64,000 bases of DNA from Actinoplanes sp. SE50/110. GTDB taxonomy: Bacteria > Actinomycetota > Actinomycetes > Mycobacteriales > Micromonosporaceae. Positions 50,550-59,779 of this stretch are shown in pieces. Where the stretch lies: assembly GCF_900119315.1 (NCBI RefSeq), contig NZ_LT827010.1, forward strand, positions 8,364,001 to 8,428,000. Direction: 5' to 3'. Position 1 is the first letter of the stretch; each line of letters begins with the position of its first letter. The notes under the pieces were generated by a model. The model saw only the letters and a program-made list of their open reading frames with translations, made no database searches and had not been told where the DNA came from. A program made the translations under genes and the position numbers.

Positions 50550-50792
50550 ATGCTGACCATGTACTCGACGTCCTGGTGTGGGTACTGCCACCGCCTCAAG
50601 TCGCAGCTCGACCGGGAGGGCATCGCCTATGAGGTGGTCGACATCGAGCAGGACGAGACGTCGGCGGCCTTCGTCCGCAGCGTGAACGGCGGCAACCAGA
50701 CGGTGCCGACTCTGAAGTTCGACGATGGGTCGGCGCTGACCAACCCGTCCATCGTCCAGGTCAAGCAGCACCTGGCCACGCTCTCCGCCTGA
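50550..50792 (+). CDS. mrx1: Mycoredoxin Mrx1
   Basis: Mycoredoxin reduces mycothiol-mixed disulfides. The 80-residue glutaredoxin-fold protein has the Mrx1 active site WCGYC at residues 9-13, the cis-Pro loop QTVPTLKFDDG and the GGN-type mycothiol contact. ATG 50550 follows GAAGGAG. A SigR-type promoter precedes it, in agreement with the known SigR/SigH control of this gene. Confidence 0.94.
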   Translation: MLTMYSTSWCGYCHRLKSQLDREGIAYEVVDIEQDETSAAFVRSVNGGNQTVPTLKFDDGSALTNPSIVQVKQHLATLSA

Positions 50793-50804
50793 GCCGGGAA
50801 ACCG

Positions 50805-50834
50805 AAAGGGCCCGTCCATCCGGACGGGCCCTTT
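50805..50834. terminator. Terminator after mrx1
   Basis: A perfect 13-bp stem (AAAGGGCCCGTCC, loop ATCC and its complement) has T and A runs on both sides, so it can stop mrx1 and the convergent dioxygenase gene. Confidence 0.85.
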
Positions 50835-50845
50835 TCCGCAGGAAC

Positions 50846-51727
50846 CTACGGGATCAGGGCGGGGATGCTCGAGTCGAGCAGGCCGCGCTCCTTGAGCTCG
50901 CCGTACAGCGGCGTGGTCGCCGGGTAGTGACCCCACTGGTGGTCACCGTCGCCGTTGCCGAACCCGCCGAGCAGCTGCTTCTGCACCTCGGTCATGGTCG
51001 CCCACTCGGGCTTGTTCGGCAGGTCGGCCACCTCGTCGCGAATCGCGATCCAGCGCGGGGTGTAGCCGAAGAAGGCGCCGACACGGGTGATGTCGGAGTA
51101 GTTGTCCGACCGGGCGTGCCAGATGCGCCGGTCGAAGACGACCAGGTCACCCGGGTTCGCGGTGATCTGGACGGCACCCTCCGGGGCCGGCCACGGCACG
51201 CCACGGCTCGGCGGGCCGGGCAGCCAGTTGGTCTTGTGGCTGCCGGGCAGGACGGTGAAGTTGCCCCGGCCGGTCTCGCTGACGTCGGAGAACCAGTACG
51301 CCAGCTTCACCGACAGCATCGGACGCGGGTCGGTCTCGATCTCCCGGTTCTGCCGGCCGCCGTCCTGGTGCCAGTGCCACCACTGCTTCTGCTGCTCGTG
51401 CAGCTGGGGGTGGACGTCGATGTGCGAGTGGTACACGTGCACGTTCCACCCGAGCAGCGACCAGATGTACTTGAAAGCCTTGGGGTGGTCGAGCAGGAAG
51501 GCCAGCTCGGGCACGTAGTTCACCGGCGACAGGCGGTGCAGGGCACCGGTCGCGCTGAGCTCGCCCGTTTCCTTGGCCTTCTCGTAATACCCCAGGATCG
51601 CGGCCCGACCGGCCTCGATCTCGCTCTCACTCAGCACCGACGGCACGACGATGTAACCGTCGCGGTCGAACGCCTCCCGCTCCTCCGCGGACATCGGCGT
51701 CCACGCCGGCGCTTCCACCTGGGTCAT
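50846..51727 (-). CDS. Phytanoyl-CoA-dioxygenase (PhyH) family protein
   Basis: The 293-residue 2-oxoglutarate/Fe(II) enzyme has the metal motif HWHQDGG (HxD) near residue 133, a DRRIWHARSDN second His near 210 and an Arg-containing GAFFGYTPRW strand for oxoglutarate. Substrate is unknown. ATG 51727 has a GAGAGGGG site. It is separate from nudC. Confidence 0.88.
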   Translation of the reverse strand: MTQVEAPAWTPMSAEEREAFDRDGYIVVPSVLSESEIEAGRAAILGYYEKAKETGELSATGALHRLSPVNYVPELAFLLDHPKAFKYIWSLLGWNVHVYHSHIDVHPQLHEQQKQWWHWHQDGGRQNREIETDPRPMLSVKLAYWFSDVSETGRGNFTVLPGSHKTNWLPGPPSRGVPWPAPEGAVQITANPGDLVVFDRRIWHARSDNYSDITRVGAFFGYTPRWIAIRDEVADLPNKPEWATMTEVQKQLLGGFGNGDGDHQWGHYPATTPLYGELKERGLLDSSIPALIP

Positions 51728-51813
51728 CGGATCCCCTCTCGTCTTTGTAAAAGCATGACGCACCGGGACGCTACCCAGGTTGCCTCGAAACGAGAAATCT
51801 TCCGGTCAGACGT

Positions 51814-52800
51814 TCAGCCGTGATCTCCGGCACCGGCGGTCAGCCATTTCTCGATCAGGTAAAAGGCGATCGAGGAGCGCATCGGCAGGCTCATCGGCAC
51901 CCCTGAATCCGGGTGCACGTAGCCCCCGGCGATCATCTTGGCGATGTCGTCCCGGGAGAACCAGTGCGCCTCGTCGATCTCCTCCGGGTCCAGCCGCAGC
52001 GGCTGCGCCGGGTCGGCCACGGCCAGGAAGCCGAGCATCAGCGAGCCCGGGTACGGCCAGGACTGGCTGCCCTCGTAGCGCAGTGCGCCGATGCCGATGC
52101 CGACCTCCTCGCGGACCTCGCGGGCCACCGCGGCCTCGGCGGACTCCCCCGGCTCGACGTAACCGGCCAGGCAGGAGAACCGGGTCAGGCCGTCCGCGGC
52201 GCGGCCCCACGCCGAGTTGTGACCGAGCAGGCAGCGTCCGGCCGGGCCGGGCACCCCGTCGTGCACCACCACGATCATCGCCGGGTCGGTGCGCGGCCAC
52301 ATCAGCTTGCCGTCCGGGTCGGCGCGGGCCCAGCCGGCCTCCACCGCCACCGTGGGCTTGCCGGTGCGCGGCGAGAACCGGTGGCCGGCGTGCCAGTTGG
52401 TCAGCGCCGCGGCGGCCGTGAACAGCCCGGCGTCACGGTCGTCGAGCAGATGCCCGATCTCCCGCAGGGTCGCCGGGCGGGCGCCCTCGGCCGGCGGCGG
52501 CGTGGCGTCCATGGTCCAGAGCGGCGTGCCGTCCGGGTCGACGCCGAGGAACCAGTGCTCGGCGTCCGGCGCGGCCGCCGACGGCACCAGGACCAGCGTG
52601 ACCCCGCCGTCGCCGCGGTCGGTGACCAGCGCCCGGCCGCCCTGGGCCAGGTCGACCACCAGCACCAGGCCGCGGGTCCAGGCCTCGGCCAGCCAGGCGT
52701 CGTCCTTGCGCCGATCCGCGGCGCGGTCCAGGGTGGTCCGCGCCAGCGGCGGAGTGCCGGGCTGCTCGCCGCCGAAGTCGGGTTGCTCAGGGGTGGTCAC
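51814..52800 (-). CDS. nudC: NAD(+) diphosphatase NudC
   Basis: NudC hydrolyses NAD(H) and removes NAD caps from RNA. The 328-residue protein has the NudC-specific SQSWPYPGSLMLGF after a Nudix box (G-V-EPGE with REVREEVG). The four zinc Cys of classical NudC are absent (FSPRTGKPT in their place). The start overlaps the stop of the upstream M16 gene by four bases. Confidence 0.92.
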   Translation of the reverse strand: MTTPEQPDFGGEQPGTPPLARTTLDRAADRRKDDAWLAEAWTRGLVLVVDLAQGGRALVTDRGDGGVTLVLVPSAAAPDAEHWFLGVDPDGTPLWTMDATPPPAEGARPATLREIGHLLDDRDAGLFTAAAALTNWHAGHRFSPRTGKPTVAVEAGWARADPDGKLMWPRTDPAMIVVVHDGVPGPAGRCLLGHNSAWGRAADGLTRFSCLAGYVEPGESAEAAVAREVREEVGIGIGALRYEGSQSWPYPGSLMLGFLAVADPAQPLRLDPEEIDEAHWFSRDDIAKMIAGGYVHPDSGVPMSLPMRSSIAFYLIEKWLTAGAGDHG

Positions 52801-54113
52801 CGCGGGTCGCGCTCCACCGTGCTCAGGGCGGCCAGCTGCGGCTCGATCTGCTCGGCGTCGCCGAGCACCACGGTGACCGCGCGGGACGGGGCCAGGTGCC
52901 TGGCCGCCACCTCGGCGACCTGCTCCCGGGTGACCGCGGCCAGCGCCGCCGAGTGCTGTCGCAGGTAGTCCAGCCGCAGGCCGAAGCCGGCGTAGACGCT
53001 GGCCAGCCCGGCCAGGCCGGCCTGGGTCGACATCCCCAGCCGCAGGGTGCCCAGGGCGTACCGCCGGGCCTGTTCGAGCTCCTCCTCGCCGGGCGCGAGG
53101 CTGGCCAGGCGGCCCAGCTCGTACGTGGTCTCGAGCAGCGCCGGACCGGTCACGCCGGTGGCCACCTCGGCCGCCGCGACCAGCACCGATCCGGCGGTGA
53201 AGTGCTCGATCGCCGAGTGCGGGCCGTAGGTGTAGCCCTTGTCCTCGCGGATGTTCTCCGTCCAGCGGGACGAAAAATAGCCGCCGAAGAGCATGTTGGC
53301 CAGGGCCAGCGCGGCGTATCCGGGGTCGGTGCGGGGCAGGCCCGGCAGCGCCACCCGCAGCGAGGACTGCACCGCGCCGGGCCGGTCGACCAGCAGCAGG
53401 GCACCGGGGCGCAGGGCCGGGGCGGGCGGCAGGTCACCGTCGCGGGCCGCGCCGGTCCAGCCGCCCAGCGTCTTCTCGGCGAGGTCGATCGCCTGGTCCG
53501 GGTCGATGTCGCCGACCAGCACCAGGATCGAGCCGGCCGGCCGAACCCGGTCGGCGTGCAGCTCGCGCAGGGCATCCGGCTCGACCGCCCGGACCTCCTC
53601 CGGGGCGGGGGTCTGCACGGCGTAGGGATGGTCGGCGTACACCCGCTTGAGCAGCGCGACCCGGGCCAGGTGGGCCGGCTGGCTGAGCATCACCTGGAGG
53701 TTGTCGCAGAGCCGCTCGCGCTCGGTGAGCACCTCGTCGGCCGGGTAGGTCGCGCCGGTCAGCACGCCGGCGAGGATCTCCAGGGTCCGGCCGAGGCCGT
53801 CGGCGAGCGCGTTGCCGCTGATCATCAGACGGTCCGGGTCGAGCCCCGCGGCCAGGCTGCCGCCCACCGCCTGCACCTCGGCGGCGATGTCCAGCATCGT
53901 CATCGTCTCGGTGCCGGTGAACAGCGCCTGGGAGAGCAGGGTGGCCGGGGCCAGCGGGGCGCGGCCGAACGGGACCCGCAGGCGCACCTCGACCAGCGGC
54001 ACCGCGGCGCGCCGGATGGCGATCACGGTCAGCCCGTTCGGCAGTTTCCGCTCGGCCTGCGGCGGCAGTGTCAGCTCGGTGTCCGGGATGAGGTCGGGGA
54101 GGATCTCGGTCAT
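52797..54113 (-). CDS. M16-family peptidase-like subunit without the zinc motif
   Basis: The 438-residue protein has the M16 fold (LPNGLTVIAIRRAAVPLVEVRLRV, the C-terminal half with SSRWTENIREDKGYTYGPHS) but no HxxEH. The Arg and Tyr of the second half, needed for substrate binding, are present. It therefore probably pairs with the active subunit encoded just upstream (ATGA overlap) to form a heterodimer. Confidence 0.9.
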   Translation of the reverse strand: MTEILPDLIPDTELTLPPQAERKLPNGLTVIAIRRAAVPLVEVRLRVPFGRAPLAPATLLSQALFTGTETMTMLDIAAEVQAVGGSLAAGLDPDRLMISGNALADGLGRTLEILAGVLTGATYPADEVLTERERLCDNLQVMLSQPAHLARVALLKRVYADHPYAVQTPAPEEVRAVEPDALRELHADRVRPAGSILVLVGDIDPDQAIDLAEKTLGGWTGAARDGDLPPAPALRPGALLLVDRPGAVQSSLRVALPGLPRTDPGYAALALANMLFGGYFSSRWTENIREDKGYTYGPHSAIEHFTAGSVLVAAAEVATGVTGPALLETTYELGRLASLAPGEEELEQARRYALGTLRLGMSTQAGLAGLASVYAGFGLRLDYLRQHSAALAAVTREQVAEVAARHLAPSRAVTVVLGDAEQIEPQLAALSTVERDPR

Positions 54114-55417
54114 GAGGTGGCTCCGGGGATCGCTTCGACGGTGGCGCGGCGTTCCGGCCGCAGGGTGGCCGCGGCGTCGACGATCTGCTCGGCGGTCACC
54201 TCGCTGATCAGCTTGGGCAGCTCGTTGAGCAGCTCGGGCCGGCCGCGCTGCAGCTCCAGCACGGCCATCGGCAGTGCCCGGCCGAGCACCTCGTCGGTGC
54301 TCTGCAGCGCGCGGGCCGCCATCCGGGCCTGGGTGCGCTCCAGCTCGCCGGGCTTGAGGCCGTCGGCGGCCAGCCGGTCGAGCTCCTCGTCGACGGTGCG
54401 CAGCACCTTGCCGGCGTCGCCGCCGGGCGGCAGGTGTGCCTGCAGCAGCAGCGCGGTCGGGTTGCGCACCTGGTACTCGTCGCCCATGAAGCCGAGGTAG
54501 CCGCCGATGTTGGTGACCGTGCGGTCGCGCTGGACCAGACGTTCGACCAGGCGGGACGCGTCGCCGTCGGTGAGCACCTCGGCGAGCACCGAGAAGGGCA
54601 GGTAGGCGTCGAAGGCGGCGATCGGGTCGGGCACCCGGTAGCCGGCCGCGACGGCGGGCAGCGGGGCGAGGCGGTCGACGTACGACTCGCGGCGCTCGCC
54701 GTCGAGGCCGGGCTCGTCGAAGGCGGGCAGCACCGGGGCGGGGCGGGCGGGCACGTCGCCGAAGTGTTTCTCGATCATGGCGGTCGCCTCCGCCACGTCG
54801 AAGTCGCCGGCGACCGAGAGCACCGCGTTGCCGCAGGCGTAGTAGCGGTCGAAGAAGCCCTGCGCGTCGTCGACGGTGGCGCTCTCCAGGTCCTCGAACG
54901 AGCCGTAGCCGTCATGCGCGTTGGGGAACGTGCGGAACATCACCGGGGGCAGTTTCAGCCAGGGGAACCCGCCGTACGGCCGGTTCAGCACGTTGACCCG
55001 GATCTCCTCCTTGACCACGTCGACCTGGTTGCGCAGGTTCTCCTCGGTGAGCCGGGGGCCGCGCATCCGATCGGCCTCGAGGAACAGCGCCCGCTCCAGC
55101 GCGCCGGCCGGGAGCACCTCGAAGTAGTCGGTGTAGTCCAGGTGGGTGGAGCCGTTGAAGCTGCCGCCGGCGCCCTGCACGTGCCGGAAGTGGGCGAGCT
55201 TCTCCAGATTCGCCGAGCCCTGGAACATCAGGTGCTCGAAGAGGTGGGCGAAGCCGGTGCGCCCCTCGGGCTCACTGCGGATGCCCACGTCGTAGACGAC
55301 GGCGACGCCGACGACCGGGGCGCTGCGGTCCGGCGAGAGCACCACGCGCAGACCGTTGGCGAGGGTGAACCGTTCGACCGGATATTTCGTCGCGGGGATC
55401 TGGATTCTGGACGCCAC
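54110..55417 (-). CDS. M16-family zinc peptidase, active subunit
   Basis: The 435-residue protein contains the inverted zinc motif HLFEH near residue 59, followed by the third ligand Glu in the EADRMRGPRLTEENLRNQVDVVKEE segment. It degrades peptides, probably together with the inactive partner. The GTG start has no Shine-Dalgarno; TAATGT lies 9-14 bases upstream, suggesting a leaderless transcript for this three-gene unit with nudC. Confidence 0.93.
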   Translation of the reverse strand: MASRIQIPATKYPVERFTLANGLRVVLSPDRSAPVVGVAVVYDVGIRSEPEGRTGFAHLFEHLMFQGSANLEKLAHFRHVQGAGGSFNGSTHLDYTDYFEVLPAGALERALFLEADRMRGPRLTEENLRNQVDVVKEEIRVNVLNRPYGGFPWLKLPPVMFRTFPNAHDGYGSFEDLESATVDDAQGFFDRYYACGNAVLSVAGDFDVAEATAMIEKHFGDVPARPAPVLPAFDEPGLDGERRESYVDRLAPLPAVAAGYRVPDPIAAFDAYLPFSVLAEVLTDGDASRLVERLVQRDRTVTNIGGYLGFMGDEYQVRNPTALLLQAHLPPGGDAGKVLRTVDEELDRLAADGLKPGELERTQARMAARALQSTDEVLGRALPMAVLELQRGRPELLNELPKLISEVTAEQIVDAAATLRPERRATVEAIPGATS

Positions 55418-55560
55418 GGAGTGACATTAGCGCGCTGGGTGATCCCCCGGTGGGGTCCCGCCATCCGGTCGATGACTTGACGCACCAAACCTCTCTGTTC
55501 CACTATTCCCATCCAACAGATAGATTAAGCGAAGTTTGATCCACCGGGAGGGGGCCCGCC

Positions 55561-55974
55561 GTGTACGTCTCGGCTCGCACGGACTACGCAGTCCGCGCCA
55601 TGCTCGCCGTCACCGCGGCGCACCCACGTCTGGTCAAGGCCGCCGGGCTGGCGGCCGCGCAGGACATCCCGCTGAGCTTCCTGCAGGGCATCCTGCTCGA
55701 CCTGCGCCGCGCCGGGCTGCTGCACAGCCACCGCGGCGTCGACGGCGGGTACGCCCTGGCCCGCGCGGCCGAGGAGATCACCGTCGGGGACGTGGTCCGC
55801 GCCGTCGGCGGCGCGCTCACCACGGTCCGCGGCCTCCCCACCGCCACCGCGACCTATCACGGCGCGGCGATCGCACTGCACGACGTGTGGATCGCCGTCG
55901 AGGCGGCCATCGAGGGCGTGGTCGACCACCGGACCCTGGCCGAACTCTCCACCACCTCAATAAAGAAGAACTAG
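55561..55974 (+). CDS. Rrf2-family transcriptional regulator
   Basis: The 137-residue protein has the Rrf2 start (SARTDYAVRAMLAVTAAHPRL), the winged helix and LLHSHRGVDGGYALARAAEEITVGDVVRAVGG. It lacks all cysteines, so no iron-sulfur cluster, like CymR-type members. It precedes the ABC importer genes by 12 bases and probably controls them. The upstream region holds TTCCAC-17-TAGATT as a possible promoter. Confidence 0.92.
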   Translation: MYVSARTDYAVRAMLAVTAAHPRLVKAAGLAAAQDIPLSFLQGILLDLRRAGLLHSHRGVDGGYALARAAEEITVGDVVRAVGGALTTVRGLPTATATYHGAAIALHDVWIAVEAAIEGVVDHRTLAELSTTSIKKN

Positions 55975-55986
55975 GAGTTGTTGAGC

Positions 55987-57069
55987 ATGCGCTCCCGCAC
56001 CCTTCGTGCGCTCGCCCTTGCCACGGCCGCGCTCGCGGCCACGACTGCTCTGGCCGCTTGCGGGTCCGACGACGACAGCAGCAAGAAGGCCGACACTCCG
56101 GCCGGCACGCCGGCCGAGGCGAAGACCATCAAGCTCGGCTACTTCCCGAACATCACCCACGCGCCGGCCCTGGTCGGCGTCAACAAGGGCCTGTTCAAGG
56201 ACGCGCTGACCGGCACCGAGCTGCAGACCCAGACCTTCAACGCCGGCCCGGCCGCGCTCGAGGCGCTGCTCTCCGGCGCGATCGACGCCACCTACATCGG
56301 CCCGAACCCGGCGATCAACGGCTGGGCCAAGTCCAACGGCCAGGCCCTGAAGATCATCGCGGGCAGCACCTCGGGCGGCGCCGGCCTGGTGGTCAAGCCG
56401 ACCATCAACGGCCCGGCCGACCTCAAGGGCAAGAAGATCGCCACCCCGCAGCTGGGCAACACCCAGGACGTCGCGCTGCGCGCCTGGCTCAAGCAGAACG
56501 GCCTGAACGCCGACACCAACGGTGGCGGCGACGTGTCGATCCTGCCGCAGGACAACGCGACCGCGGTCCAGGCCTTCGCCCAGGGCGCGATCGACGGCGC
56601 CTGGGTGCCCGAGCCCAACCTCAGCAAGATGGTGCTGGAGGGCAAGGGCAAGCTGCTCGTCGACGAGGCCACCCTGTGGCCGAACCAGCAGTTCGTCACC
56701 ACCCACCTGATCGTCAGCCAGAAGTTCCTCAAGGACTACCCGGGCACGGTCAAGAAGCTGCTGCAAGGCCACATCGCGGCGGTCAAGTACATCAACGACA
56801 ACAACGCCGACGCCCAGAAGGCGGCGAACGCCCAGATCCAGGCGCTCACCGGCAAGGCGCTCAAGGACGACATCCTGGCCGCCGCGTTCAAGAACCTGAA
56901 GTTCACCAACGACCCGATCGCGTCGTCGCTGTACACCAGCGCGCAGCACGCCGAGGACGTCGGTCTGCTGAAGAAGGTCGACCTGAAGGGCATCTACGAC
57001 CTCGGTCCGCTGAACGACCTGCTCAAGGCGGCCGGTCAGCCCGCGGTCAGCGACGCCGCGGGCGCCTGA
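55987..57069 (+). CDS. Sulfonate/nitrate-type ABC transporter substrate-binding lipoprotein
   Basis: This 360-residue protein has a lipobox (TTALAAC) and the SsuA/NMT1 fold: LGYFPNITHAPALVGVNKGLF, ALLSGAIDATYIGPNPAING, KGKKIATPQLGNTQDVALRAWL and GAWVPEPNLSKMV. It would capture sulfonates, taurine or a related organosulfur or nitrate-type ligand. First of three transporter genes after the Rrf2 regulator. Confidence 0.9.
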   Translation: MRSRTLRALALATAALAATTALAACGSDDDSSKKADTPAGTPAEAKTIKLGYFPNITHAPALVGVNKGLFKDALTGTELQTQTFNAGPAALEALLSGAIDATYIGPNPAINGWAKSNGQALKIIAGSTSGGAGLVVKPTINGPADLKGKKIATPQLGNTQDVALRAWLKQNGLNADTNGGGDVSILPQDNATAVQAFAQGAIDGAWVPEPNLSKMVLEGKGKLLVDEATLWPNQQFVTTHLIVSQKFLKDYPGTVKKLLQGHIAAVKYINDNNADAQKAANAQIQALTGKALKDDILAAAFKNLKFTNDPIASSLYTSAQHAEDVGLLKKVDLKGIYDLGPLNDLLKAAGQPAVSDAAGA

Positions 57070-57098
57070 CGAACCATCTGACGGGAGGGCGGGCACGC

Positions 57099-57842
57099 AT
57101 GAACATCCTCGAGATCGACAACGTCTCCAAGCAGTACGGTTCGGGCAGCACCGCGCTGCTCGCCCTCGACCGTGTGTCCCTCGACGTCCAGCAGGGGGAG
57201 TTCGTCTGCCTGCTGGGCGCCTCCGGCTGCGGCAAGAGCACGCTGCTCTCGCTGGTCGCCGGGCTGGACAAGATCAGCGGCGGCACCCTGAACACCGGCG
57301 GCCGCAAGGTGGCCCTGATGTTCCAGGAGGCCGCTCTCTTCCCCTGGCTGTCCGTGGCCGGCAACGTCGAGCTGCCGCTGAAGCTGCAGGGCATCGACAA
57401 GGCCGAACGCCGGAAGCGGGCCGCCGAGCTGCTGGAGATCGTCCGGCTGGGCGGCTTCGGCGACAAGCGGCCGCACGAGCTCTCCGGTGGCATGCGCCAG
57501 CGGGTCGCGCTGGCCCGGGCCCTCGCCCAGAACGCCGACGTGCTGCTGATGGACGAGCCGTTCGGCGCCCTGGACGCGATGACCCGCGACATCCTGCACG
57601 ACGAGTTGGAACGGATCTGGCGCGAGCAGGAGCTGACCGTGCTCTTCGTGACCCACAACGTGCGCGAGGCGGTCCGCCTCGGCGACCGGGTGATCCTGCT
57701 GAGCAGCCGGCCGGGCCGGGTCATCGAGGACTTCAAGATCGGACACCCGCGCCCCCGGCGCATCGACTCCCCCGAGGTCTCCGGCCAGGCCGCCGAGATC
57801 ACCGACCGGCTCCGTGCGGAGGTCGCCCGTCATGCCCACTGA
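57099..57842 (+). CDS. ABC transporter ATP-binding protein (SsuB/TauB type)
   Basis: The 247-residue ATPase has Walker A GASGCGKST, Q-loop MFQEAALFPW, signature LSGGMRQRVALARAL, Walker B VLLMDEPFGALD and the H-loop VTHNVREAVRLGDR, as in sulfonate/nitrate importers. It overlaps the permease gene by 11 bases. Confidence 0.94.
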   Translation: MNILEIDNVSKQYGSGSTALLALDRVSLDVQQGEFVCLLGASGCGKSTLLSLVAGLDKISGGTLNTGGRKVALMFQEAALFPWLSVAGNVELPLKLQGIDKAERRKRAAELLEIVRLGGFGDKRPHELSGGMRQRVALARALAQNADVLLMDEPFGALDAMTRDILHDELERIWREQELTVLFVTHNVREAVRLGDRVILLSSRPGRVIEDFKIGHPRPRRIDSPEVSGQAAEITDRLRAEVARHAH

Positions 57843-58773
57843 ACCTCTCTCCTCCGCGCGCGCCGCGCTCGAAGGAACGTTCGCGCCGGACGACGGTTAC
57901 GGTCCGCTCCCGCAGAAGATCAAGACCCTGAGCGAGCAGGAGGTCAGCGGCCTCGACGCGCTCGACCTCGAACCCGAGCGCGACCGGGGCAACCTCGGCC
58001 TGCGGATCTGGAAGAGCGCCTGGCCCAAGCTGGCCGCCATCGGGATCGTGCTGCTGGCCTGGGAGATCGCCTACGTCAGCGGCTGGAAACCGTCGTACGT
58101 CTTCCCGTCGCCCACCGACGTCTTCCCGCAGCTGTGGGACCTGGTGACCACCGCCGACTTCTGGGACGGCGTGCGCCTGACCATGACCCGGGCGATCACC
58201 GGCTTCGCGCTGGCGGTCGCCATCGGCACGGTGATCGGCGCCGCGGTGTCCCGGTTCGCCCCGCTGCGCGCCGCGATCGGCTCGCTGATCACCGGCCTGC
58301 AGACGATGCCGTCGATCATGTGGTTCCCGCTCGCCATCCTGCTGTTCCAGCTCGGCGAGAAGGCCATCCTGTTCGTGGTCGTGATCGGCGCCGCCCCCTC
58401 CGTGGCGAACGGCCTGATCAGCGGCATCGACTACGTGCCGCGCACCTGGCTGCGCGTCGGCCAGGTGATGGGCATGTCCGGTTTCGACCGCTATCGGCAC
58501 CTGATCCTGCCGGCCTCGCTGCCGTCCTTCGTCTCCGGGCTCAAGCAGGGCTGGGCCTTCTCCTGGCGCAGCCTGATGGCCGGTGAGCTGCTCGTCATCG
58601 TGCCCGGCACGGTGTCGATCGGCGTGCGCATGCAGAACGCCCGGGACCTGGCCGACACCCCGCTGGTGATCTGCTACATCCTCGTCGTACTGATCATCGG
58701 CATCTGCATCGATCAGCTCTTCAACGCCGCCGACAACGCCCTGCGCAAGCGGTGGGGCCTGACCGGCAGCTGA
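57832..58773 (+). CDS. ABC transporter permease (SsuC/TauC type)
   Basis: The 313-residue permease has about six membrane helices after a cytosolic N-terminal stretch of 70 residues. It has the LQTMPSIMWFPLAILLF and GMSGFDRYRHLILPASLPSFVSGLKQGWAFSW coupling loop (EAA-like) near residue 225. It completes the importer with the two preceding genes. A GGAGGT site precedes ATG 57832. The next gene is convergent. Confidence 0.94.
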   Translation: MPTEPLSSARAALEGTFAPDDGYGPLPQKIKTLSEQEVSGLDALDLEPERDRGNLGLRIWKSAWPKLAAIGIVLLAWEIAYVSGWKPSYVFPSPTDVFPQLWDLVTTADFWDGVRLTMTRAITGFALAVAIGTVIGAAVSRFAPLRAAIGSLITGLQTMPSIMWFPLAILLFQLGEKAILFVVVIGAAPSVANGLISGIDYVPRTWLRVGQVMGMSGFDRYRHLILPASLPSFVSGLKQGWAFSWRSLMAGELLVIVPGTVSIGVRMQNARDLADTPLVICYILVVLIIGICIDQLFNAADNALRKRWGLTGS

Positions 58774-59661
58774 TCACAGCGGCCGGACCGAGCTCAGCAC
58801 GTCGTCGATCACGTAGTCGAACTGCCGGTGCGTGCCCGGGATGGACACGTAGAGCACGGCCGCCGACGGCTTGCCGACATCGATGACCGCCACCGCGGAC
58901 AGCTCCGAGGTGGCGGTCAGCCCGGCCGCGTGGAAATGCAGCCGGAACTCGCTGACATAGGCGGGCCGCCCGCCGAGCGTGGTCACCTCGTCGCGCAGCG
59001 GCTCCAGGGTGTTCGGCTGTGGGTAGTAGTTGGCCCGCACGTCCGCGGCGACCTGCCGTCCCACGCACTGCAGATCCAGGGTGACCGCGTCGTTGTCGGC
59101 CGCCGGCACCGCCGCCGACAGGATCGACGCGTGATAGTCGCCGGCACTGTAGGTCTCGGTCACGAAATGCTGGCCGACCTTGTAGTTGACCTTCAGCGTG
59201 CCGGCCCGCCACACCTGGTTCCAGACCCGCCACGGCGCGCCGTACTGCCGGTAGGAGATGCCCGCCTCCCGGTCCACGGTCCGCGCGCCGGTCGCGGCGG
59301 GCGGCGCGGACGGTGCGGGAGCCGGCGCGGCACCCGGCGGATCGGTCGGCGCGGGGCAGGCCTGCGCCAGCGGCGGGCGGACATCGGTCGGTGCGTGCGC
59401 CCGGTGGCCGAACGGATCGTCCCCGCTGAAAACGATCACCAGCAGCACGATCAGGCCGCCGGACAGGATCAGCCCGGCCACCCCACCGAAGATCAACAAC
59501 TGCCGTCGCTGACGCTCCGGACCGGACCGTCGCGACGGTTCCGGCGAGGCGGGTGGCGGCGGCGGCGATTGCGGCGGTACGCCGATGCCGGTGACCGTGC
59601 CCGACGACCACGCCCCACCCGGCCGGGACCAGGCGGACTGCTGCGGGAACGGCTCGGACAT
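58774..59661 (-). CDS. Hypothetical single-pass membrane protein
   Basis: The 295-residue protein has a Pro-rich cytosolic N-terminus, one helix (LLIFGGVAGLILSGGLIVLLVIVF, about 60-83), a Pro/Ala-rich stalk, then a folded extracellular domain (VWRAGTLKVNYKVGQHFVTET, QFDYVIDDVLSSVRPL). No family was recognised. The stop is adjacent to the permease stop. ATG 59661 is favoured. Confidence 0.7.
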   Translation of the reverse strand: MSEPFPQQSAWSRPGGAWSSGTVTGIGVPPQSPPPPPASPEPSRRSGPERQRRQLLIFGGVAGLILSGGLIVLLVIVFSGDDPFGHRAHAPTDVRPPLAQACPAPTDPPGAAPAPAPSAPPAATGARTVDREAGISYRQYGAPWRVWNQVWRAGTLKVNYKVGQHFVTETYSAGDYHASILSAAVPAADNDAVTLDLQCVGRQVAADVRANYYPQPNTLEPLRDEVTTLGGRPAYVSEFRLHFHAAGLTATSELSAVAVIDVGKPSAAVLYVSIPGTHRQFDYVIDDVLSSVRPL

Positions 59662-59779
59662 GACCACCAGTCAACACCACCATCGGGTGCGCCGCCGCCC
59701 GGGCGTGCACGGCGAAACACGCTGGACAAAGTGCCACCCGGCCCAGTCGGTTCCCAGAAATGTCCGCTACCGTGCTGCC

